A stretch of 64,000 nucleotides of DNA from DASSSQ01 sp963839285 (GTDB lineage: Bacteria; Actinomycetota; Thermoleophilia; Gaiellales; Gaiellaceae), in contig CAWIUN010000021.1 of the NCBI GenBank assembly GCA_963839285.1, forward strand, positions 186,001-250,000, in the 5' to 3' direction. The notes beneath the pieces are model-generated. The model ran no database searches, was not told where the DNA came from, and was given only the letters and a program-made list of their open reading frames with translations. Below are positions 58,601 to 64,000 of the stretch, piece by piece (position 1 is the stretch's first letter; every line of letters begins with the position of its first letter). The translations under genes were made by a program, and so were the position numbers.

Positions 58601-59988
58601 GGGTAGCGGCCGGCCAGCATGTCGAGCACGTTCTCGAGCTGCACGCGGGAGAGGTCGGCGAACGGGTAGGCGCGGGTGACGAGACCGTGCAGGTCGTCGA
58701 CGGCGATCTCCTCGTCGGCCGCGATCGCGACCACCTGCTGCGCGAGCACGTCGAGCGGGTTGCGCGGGATCCGCGTCTCCTCGATCTCGCCCTCCCGAAT
58801 CGCCCGCGCGACGACGGCGCTCTCGAGCAGGTCGGAGCGGAACTTCGGGAAGATGCGGCCCTTCGCGACGGCGTCGAGCGTGTGCCCGGAGCGGCCGATC
58901 CGCTGCAGCCCGCGCGCGACCGACTTCGGCGACTCGACCTGGATCACGAGGTCGACGGCGCCCATGTCGATCCCGAGCTCGAGCGAGGAGGTGGCGACGA
59001 GGCAGGGGATCCGCCCCGCCTTCAGGTCCTCCTCGACGCGCGTCCGCTGCTCGCGGGCGAGCGAGCCGTGGTGGGCCCAGGCGATCTCCTTCTCGGCGAG
59101 CTCGTTCAGGCGCAGCGCCAGCCGCTCGGCCAGACGGCGGTTGTTGACGAAGACGATCGTCGACCGGTGCTGCTCGACGAGCCGGACGATCTCCGGGTAG
59201 ATCGAGGGCCAGATCGACTGCGAGTTCCGCTCGGTGCCCGAGTCCATCTCCTGCCCGTCGGCCGGCGCCGGGTAGGAGAGCGAGCCGGTCGACGGCAGCT
59301 CGCGCATGTCCTCGACGGGCACGACCACCTCGAGGTCGAGCTCCTTGCGTCGGCCGGCGTCGACGAGCCGGATCGGCCTGCCGCCCGAGACGAAGCGGCC
59401 GATCTCCTCCAGCGGTCGCTGCGTCGCCGAGAGCGCCACCCGCTGCAGCGGCCGCTCGAGCAGCCGCTCGAGCCGCTCCACCGAGAGCGCGAGATGGGCG
59501 CCGCGCTTGCTGCCGGCGACGGCGTGGACCTCGTCGAGGATCAGCGTCTCGACCGAGCGGAGGGTCTCGCGCCCCTGCGAGGTGAGCAGCAGGAACAGCG
59601 ACTCGGGCGTCGTGATCAGGACGTCGGGCGGCGAGCGCAGCAGCTGCCGCCGCTCGCGCGCGTCGGTGTCGCCGGTGCGGACGCCGACCCGGAGCTCGGA
59701 GCGGAGGCCGGCGAGCGGCCCGCGCAGGTTCCGCTCGACGTCGTAGTTGAGCGCCTTCAACGGCGAGACGTAGAGCAGCCGCAGCCCCGCGCCCGGCGAC
59801 TCGTTCAGCCGGTCGATGCCGTAGAGGAAGGCGGCGAGGGTCTTCCCCGAGCCCGTCGGGGCCTGGACGAGCACGTGCTCGCCCGAGGCGATCGCGGGCC
59901 ACGCGAGCTCCTGCGCGGGCGTCGGCGCCGCGAAGGCCCCCTCGAACCAGCCGCGCGTACCGGGACTGAAGACGTCGAGCGGATCCAC
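55691..59988 (-). CDS. lhr: Lhr-type large ATP-dependent helicase (frameshifted)
   Basis: 1431-residue superfamily 2 DNA helicase acting in DNA repair. Motif I QAPTGSGKTLAA (about residue 42), motif Ia YVSPLKALNYD, motif II LILDEVHAVAGSKRG, motif III LSATQRPLEE, motifs IV-VI TIVFVNNRRLAERL, ATSSLELGIDMGAVD and QRIGRSGHTLD. A winged-helix and large C-terminal Lhr-core/Lhr-WH region follow (PFGGRVHAPWAMALAARL), plus a C-terminal glycosylase/nuclease-like tail. Two +1 disruptions lie near 58315 (APGVPG/AVPFWKGE) and 57617 (LPALTR/LLQGIATR). The start is a GTG at 59988. Confidence 0.88.
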
Positions 59989-60071
59989 GGCGGGAAGCGT
60001 ACCGCCCGAACGTCCGTTCGTGTGTGCCGACTTCGTGACTTCTGCCGCCGGCCCAGCCCGGCGCGGCGGCG

Positions 60072-60458
60072 TCAGCGCCGGAGGACGCGCAGCGTCGCGT
60101 ACATGCCCCGCTCCTCGTGGTCGCCGACCGCGCACCAGAGCCGGTAGGCGCCCGGCGCCAGCCGGACGGTGCGGACGGCCCGCCCGCCGGGGCGGACGAG
60201 CGGCAGCCGCACCGCCGTGCCGCCCGGGCGGCGCAGCTCGAGGTCGTGCGGGTCCTGGCCGAAGTCGACGACCTCGATCCTGACCGGCCCGGCGGGGACG
60301 CGGAGGCGCGAGAGCCGGAACTCGAACTCGGTCGCGACGACGAGCAGCCGCGCCGGCTTCGGCGCGGGCGCCGGCGACGCGGCGAGCGCCGCGGCGGCGG
60401 CGACCGCGAGCGCCGCGGCGAGCGCTGCAGCAGCGGCGAGGGCGGCGCTCCGGCTCAT
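60072..60458 (-). CDS. Secreted cupredoxin-like protein
   Basis: 128 residues with an Ala-rich signal peptide and a cupredoxin-like beta sandwich: FEFRLSRLRVPAGPVRIEVV, DFGQDPHDLEL and APGAYRLWCAVGDHEERGMY. Candidate copper ligands are His in DPHDL, Cys in LWCAVGDH, the following His and Met in GMY, giving the full H-C-H-M set in the right order for a blue-copper site. The ATG overlaps the DUF1501 stop. It may carry electrons to or protect products of the DUF1501/DUF1800 system. Confidence 0.75.
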   Translation of the reverse strand: MSRSAALAAAAALAAALAVAAAAALAASPAPAPKPARLLVVATEFEFRLSRLRVPAGPVRIEVVDFGQDPHDLELRRPGGTAVRLPLVRPGGRAVRTVRLAPGAYRLWCAVGDHEERGMYATLRVLRR

Positions 60459-61799
60459 GCCAGCAGCGCCGGCCGCTCGAAGCCGCGCGCCCCCGGGATG
60501 ATCGCGTCGGCGTCGGCCCCGAGCCACTGCTCGAGGATGGCCGCGTAGAGGCCGCGGAAGTCGGACGTCGCCCGCAGGTTGCCGCGCGCGTCGAGCGTGT
60601 CGAGGCCCGGGTACTCGCCGATCATGCCGCCGCGAAGGCGCGAGCCGATCAGGAAGCCGGAGCCGGCGGCGCCGTGGTCGGTCCCGAGCGACCCGTTCTC
60701 GGCGGCGCGGCGGCCGAACTCGGACCAGACGTGGACGAGGACGCGGTCGGCGAGCCCGCGCGCCTCGAGGTCGCGCTGGAAGGCGAGCAGCGAGTCCGAG
60801 GTCAGCTTCAACCCGCTCGCGAGCGCGTCCGGCTGGTTCGCGTGCGTGTCGTACATGCCCGGCGCGGTCAGGGCGACGCAGCGGAGCGGCAGCCCGGCGC
60901 CGAGCATCGCCGCGAGCCCGGCGAGGCGGCGCGGGAAGGAGTCGCGCGACGCGGGGTAGGCGACCGGCGGCGAGATCCCCTTCGCGAACGGCGCCAGGGT
61001 CCTGCGCAGGCGCGCGGTCTGGAGCGCCGCGTCGGCGGCCTCGGCGAGCGCGGGGTCGGAGTGGCGGACGGCGCCGATCGGCTCGAGCGCGTCGAGCATC
61101 CGCTCGGCGACCTCGCCCCAGACACGGCCGGCGGAGAGGCCGAAGCTGTCCGGGGCGTCGATCGACGCGACGGGCATCGTCTTCGTCGCGAGCGCCGGCT
61201 GCAGCCGCCCGTCCAGCGAGAGCCCCTGCAGCGGGTTGTCGGACGTCCCCACGCGGTCGAGGTAGCGGCCGAGCCAGCCCGACAGCAGGCGCGGGTCGGT
61301 GGCGCCCACCTCCCAGTAGTGGCGCGAGGTGAAGTGCGACTGGTCGGGGTCGGAGTAGCCGACCGCCGGCAGGACCGTGAGCGTGTTCTCGGCGTGCAGC
61401 GTCGCGAGCGGCGCCGCGGCGGGGTGCCAGTAGAGGCGCGCGTCCTCCGCGAACGGGGTGCCGGTCGCCGGGTCGAGCGCCAGCTTCGGCCGCAGCGCCG
61501 CGTAGCGCGGGTCGCCCGCCGGGAAGAGCAGCGAGAGCGCGTCGAGGCCGCCCGAGAGGAAGACCGAGACGACGACGCGCCCGGCGGGGGCGGCGGCGGC
61601 GCGGGCGATCCCCGCCTCCAGCGCCTCGAACGGGAGCCGGGTCGCGCCGTAGACGGAGAGCGCGAGCCCGAGCGCGCGGGTCGACGAAGGTCCTGCGGTC
61701 GAGGCCCGTGCCGGCCGGCGCCGGCATCCCCGGCTCGACCGCGGGCAGGCCCGAGCCGGCGCGGGCGTACTCGCCGCAGCTGCACGCGTCGCCGGTCAT
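60455..61799 (-). CDS. DUF1501 exported protein (frameshifted)
   Basis: 447 residues with a twin-arginine-like N-terminus (LDRRTFV) near residue 35. The alkaline-phosphatase-like DUF1501 fold shows VSVFLSGGLDALSLLFPAGD, HAENTLTVLPAVGYSDPDQS, VALTAPGMYDTHANQPDAL, VWSEFGRRAAENGSLGTDHG and GGMIGEYPGL. The conserved Asp/His residues look like a metal site. No activity is established. ATG overlaps the DUF1800 stop (ATGA). A +1 disruption lies near 61673 (TFVDPR/LGLALSV). Confidence 0.85.
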
Positions 61800-63187
61800 G
61801 CCGCCTGCAGCTCCGGCACGACGGGGATCAGCTGGCGGAGCCCGTTCGCGACCAGCACCGGGTAGGTCTTCGCCTTCCAGGTGCCGCTCGTGCCCGCGAG
61901 GCCGCGCGCCGCGAACTGGACGAGCGCGCGGTGCGTGCCCGGCTCGAGCGGCGGGCGGCCCCAGAAGTCGAGCGCGCCGCGGACGAGCCGCTCCGGGTCG
62001 CCCGGCACCTTGCCGGTCCAGCTCTTCTCGTCGAGGAGATAGGGGCGGAGGGCGGTCTGCGCGAGCGTCCAGCGGCCGCGGAAGGTGCCGGTGTCGAGCC
62101 AGCGGGTGTCGTCCCAGCCGGCGACGCTCGGCGGGTAGAAGAGCCGCTGCCCCGCCTGGTCGAGCTGCCAGACCCACGAGGTCGTGTCGACGCGGCGGCG
62201 CAGCCGGCGGAGCAGGCCGGCGACGTAGACCGCCGGCGGCTTCACGAGCCGCGGCCCCTCGTAGAGCGCGGGATGCTGCAGGATCGCCTCGAGCAGCGGC
62301 CGCACCTGGTAGCGGCTCTCGACGTACAGCCGCTCGAGCGCGGCCTGCGTCGCCCGGTCGGGCGGCACCGGCACGAAGTAGCTCCAGAGCTTGCGGACGA
62401 AGAAGGACGGGTGGGCCGTGCTCCGCAGGCAGAGGTGGCAGGAGTCGCGCCAGTCGAAGGTGCCCGCGTGCCCGAGGATCCGCTTGCCGCCGCCGTCGTG
62501 GCGCGCGCGGTCGTAGCGGAAGTTCGTCGGGCCGACGCCGCGCGCCCAGTCGTAGCGGAACCCCGTCAGCGCCCGGGCCTGCTCGCGGACGTCCGCCTCG
62601 CCGTAGCCGCGGCCGGCGCCGAGGGTGAAGAGCTCCATCAGCTCCCGCGCGTAGTTCTCGTTCGGCGACCCCTTGCGGTTGTCGGCGCCGTTCAGCCAGA
62701 GCAGCATCGCGGGGTCGGCGGTGACGTCGAGCAGCAGCCGGTCGAAGGGCCCGAGCGCCCGCCGCCGGAAGAGCTCGTTCTGGCGCAGCATCAGCCGCTG
62801 CGAGCCGACGCCGGCGTTCGAGGTCGCGAACCAGTCGTGCCAGACGAGGGTCATCCGCTCGACGAGCGGCCGGCTCGTCCGCACCATCCGGTCGAGCCAC
62901 CAGAGCAGCTCGTGGCCGTAGGCGTCGTAGGGCGCGAGCGCGCGGCCCTTCTCGTCCACCGGCGGCTTGCCGACGAGCCGCTCCGCACCGGGACGGGTCA
63001 GCGAGCGGACCGCGCCCTCGAGCCCGTGCTTCGCGAGCCTGCCCGCCTCGCCGGGCCGCGGTCCGAAGCCGGCGCGCCAGAGCAGGCGCTCGGCCTGGGG
63101 CGCGTGGAAGGGTCCGCGGTAGCGCGGCACCGTGGTACGGGCGGCGTCCACCGACGCATGGTCGTGGACGGCCCGGACGGCCGTCAT
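61796..63187 (-). CDS. DUF1800 family protein
   Basis: 463-residue intact DUF1800 protein. Family features are LLWRAGFGPRPGEAGRLA, LVWHDWFATSNAGVG, DPAMLLWLNGADNRKGSPNE, YARELMELFTLG, FHAPQAERL and PPSVAGWDDTRWL. It nearly always neighbours DUF1501, and the two probably act together, perhaps on a polymer. No signal peptide is obvious; export with its partner by the twin-arginine route is possible. AAAGGGGG lies directly before the ATG. Confidence 0.85.
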   Translation of the reverse strand: MTAVRAVHDHASVDAARTTVPRYRGPFHAPQAERLLWRAGFGPRPGEAGRLAKHGLEGAVRSLTRPGAERLVGKPPVDEKGRALAPYDAYGHELLWWLDRMVRTSRPLVERMTLVWHDWFATSNAGVGSQRLMLRQNELFRRRALGPFDRLLLDVTADPAMLLWLNGADNRKGSPNENYARELMELFTLGAGRGYGEADVREQARALTGFRYDWARGVGPTNFRYDRARHDGGGKRILGHAGTFDWRDSCHLCLRSTAHPSFFVRKLWSYFVPVPPDRATQAALERLYVESRYQVRPLLEAILQHPALYEGPRLVKPPAVYVAGLLRRLRRRVDTTSWVWQLDQAGQRLFYPPSVAGWDDTRWLDTGTFRGRWTLAQTALRPYLLDEKSWTGKVPGDPERLVRGALDFWGRPPLEPGTHRALVQFAARGLAGTSGTWKAKTYPVLVANGLRQLIPVVPELQAA

Positions 63188-63202
63188 CCCCCTTTCGTGG
63201 CG

Positions 63203-63230
63203 GCGGGAGCGGGCCGGGGCCCGCTCCCGC
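63203..63230. terminator. 13-bp-stem hairpin after the metalloprotease gene
   Basis: GCGGGAGCGGGCC pairs with GGCCCGCTCCCGC around a two-base loop (so in practice about 12 pairs). It lies nine bases beyond the metalloprotease stop on the minus strand and before the DUF1800 start. Likely a terminator that separates the two. Confidence 0.6.
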
Positions 63231-63238
63231 GCGCCGTT

Positions 63239-64000
63239 CTAGAGGATGCCGCGGGCCTCGAAGGCCGCCGTCACCGCGTGCGCGGCGCTCGGCCCGTAGA
63301 GCGACGACGCCGCCGCGACGGTCCGCTGCGCGAGCTCGGTCATCGTCGTGCCGTCGAAGTCGAACTGGCCCTGCAGGATGATCGTGTCGGCCCTGGCGTG
63401 GCCGAGCGCCCCGCGGATGTCCCAGAGCGCCCGCGACCAGATCTCGCCGTCCGCGTGCACCTCGCCGACGAGGTCGGCGGGGTAGTGCTTGTCGCCGTCG
63501 ACGCGGCGCAGGCAGTGCGGCGTGTTCCGCGTGTAGGAGACCGAGTCCCAGTCGGCGACGCAGGCCGGATCCGGGGTCGGCGCGACGATGTTCGTGACGT
63601 CGGCGGCCCAGTAGTCGCCGAAGCCCTCGCTGATCGCGCCGGCCTCCTCCGAGGCGAAGGCGAACCCCTGCGAGAAGTGGATCGCGTGCCCGTACTCGTG
63701 CAGGATCACCTCCGCGTCCTCGGCGTCGTCGACGCCGCCCTTCCCGAAGCGGAGCTCGTCCTTCGGGTGGTCGGTCGCGAACGAGTTGTCGTAGCCGAGC
63801 TGGTTGATCCGCACCCGCTGCGACTGCTTGTTGACCGGGCGGTAGCGGCTCCCGAAGCCGAGGCTCTGGATGTAGGTCTGCGCCTCGGTGATCCAGTAGT
63901 AGGCCATCACCTGCTCGAAGCGGTCGTCCGAGCGGTGGTAGAGGAACGTGTTCGTCGGCGAGTAGGCGGGCGGGCCGGTCTCGCTGACGACCTGGGCCCA
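63239..64000 (-). CDS. M36/fungalysin-like metalloprotease, C-terminal part (cut by right edge)
   Basis: C-terminal 253 residues of a secreted zinc metalloprotease. The zinc motif is VILHEYGHAIHF (HEYGH) and the third ligand Glu is in GAISEGFGDYWAAD. PTNTFLYHRSDDRFEQVMAYYW, SRALWDIRGALGHAR and TELAQRTVAAASSLYG are typical of the M4/M36 fold. The reading frame is open to the window edge, so start and pro-domain lie outside. It may be a secreted digestive enzyme. Confidence 0.78.
   Translation of the reverse strand, partial: WAQVVSETGPPAYSPTNTFLYHRSDDRFEQVMAYYWITEAQTYIQSLGFGSRYRPVNKQSQRVRINQLGYDNSFATDHPKDELRFGKGGVDDAEDAEVILHEYGHAIHFSQGFAFASEEAGAISEGFGDYWAADVTNIVAPTPDPACVADWDSVSYTRNTPHCLRRVDGDKHYPADLVGEVHADGEIWSRALWDIRGALGHARADTIILQGQFDFDGTTMTELAQRTVAAASSLYGPSAAHAVTAAFEARGIL

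Overview
The window comes from a very GC-rich bacterium (third codon positions almost always G or C; GTG, TTG and apparently CTG starts; ATGA/GTGA stop-start overlaps inside operons). Actinobacterial traits (SpoIID/LytB protein, Lhr helicase, Nei-type glycosylase, Ig-like repeat secreted protein, FtsZ with a PSFLR tail, methylcrotonyl-CoA carboxylase) fit Actinomycetota, and my best guess is the class Thermoleophilia. That placement is inference from gene content. I see no rRNA, tRNA, CRISPR array, phage or insertion sequence. The DNA is almost fully coding, and no gap exceeds about 210 bases.

Layout. 1-3.5 kb: Ig-like repeat protein (cut by the left edge), L-lactate dehydrogenase, and a coupled VKOR/DsbA disulfide pair. 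3.7-9.7 kb: methylcrotonyl-CoA carboxylase beta, a zinc-ribbon/nucleotidyl cyclase/STAND-type regulator, a cupin and an enoyl-CoA hydratase. 9.7-15.3 kb: a coupled six-gene lipid operon on the minus strand (FAD oxidoreductase, DUF1365, cyclopropane synthase, acyltransferase, DUF1295, second cyclopropane-synthase-like enzyme) divergent from a delta-9 desaturase. 16.3-22.9 kb: hydrolase, SpoIID, hemerythrin-cupin, MFS, biotin carboxylase, SCP2. 23-26 kb: leucyl aminopeptidase, acyl-CoA dehydrogenase, YcnI-like protein. 26-32.6 kb: a peptide ABC transporter operon (A-B-C-D-F) ending in a Kelch lipoprotein. 32.8-36.6 kb: metallo-beta-lactamase/rhodanese protein, membrane proteins and a cupredoxin-like lipoprotein. 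36.8-45 kb: threonine dehydratase, MeaB, MFS, HisC, Lon-N, VOC, GNAT, gamma-glutamyltransferase. 45-48.4 kb: LPG-synthase-like membrane protein and a ParA-FtsZ operon. 48.4-55.6 kb: orphan peptide permeases, an unrecognised 406-residue protein, Nei, a CarH-like B12 photoreceptor candidate, a YaaH-like protein and MscS. 55.7-64 kb: Lhr helicase, a cupredoxin/DUF1501/DUF1800 operon and an M36-like metalloprotease (cut by the right edge).

How genes work together. Carboxylase beta, hydratase, biotin carboxylase and acyl-CoA dehydrogenase together resemble a dispersed leucine/branched-chain acyl-CoA catabolic set. The lipid operon and desaturase probably modify membrane acyl chains. ParA and FtsZ overlap by 8 bases and are probably co-produced for division-site placement.

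Caveat that affects every entry: more than 50 single-base frame disruptions interrupt otherwise normal genes. They are mostly +1 and very uneven (11 in one gene, none over 27.1-30.4 kb). Within each affected gene the shifts, taken together, restore one continuous reading frame from start to stop. I annotate these as single genes and treat sequencing/assembly error as the leading explanation, while flagging the pattern in the findings.
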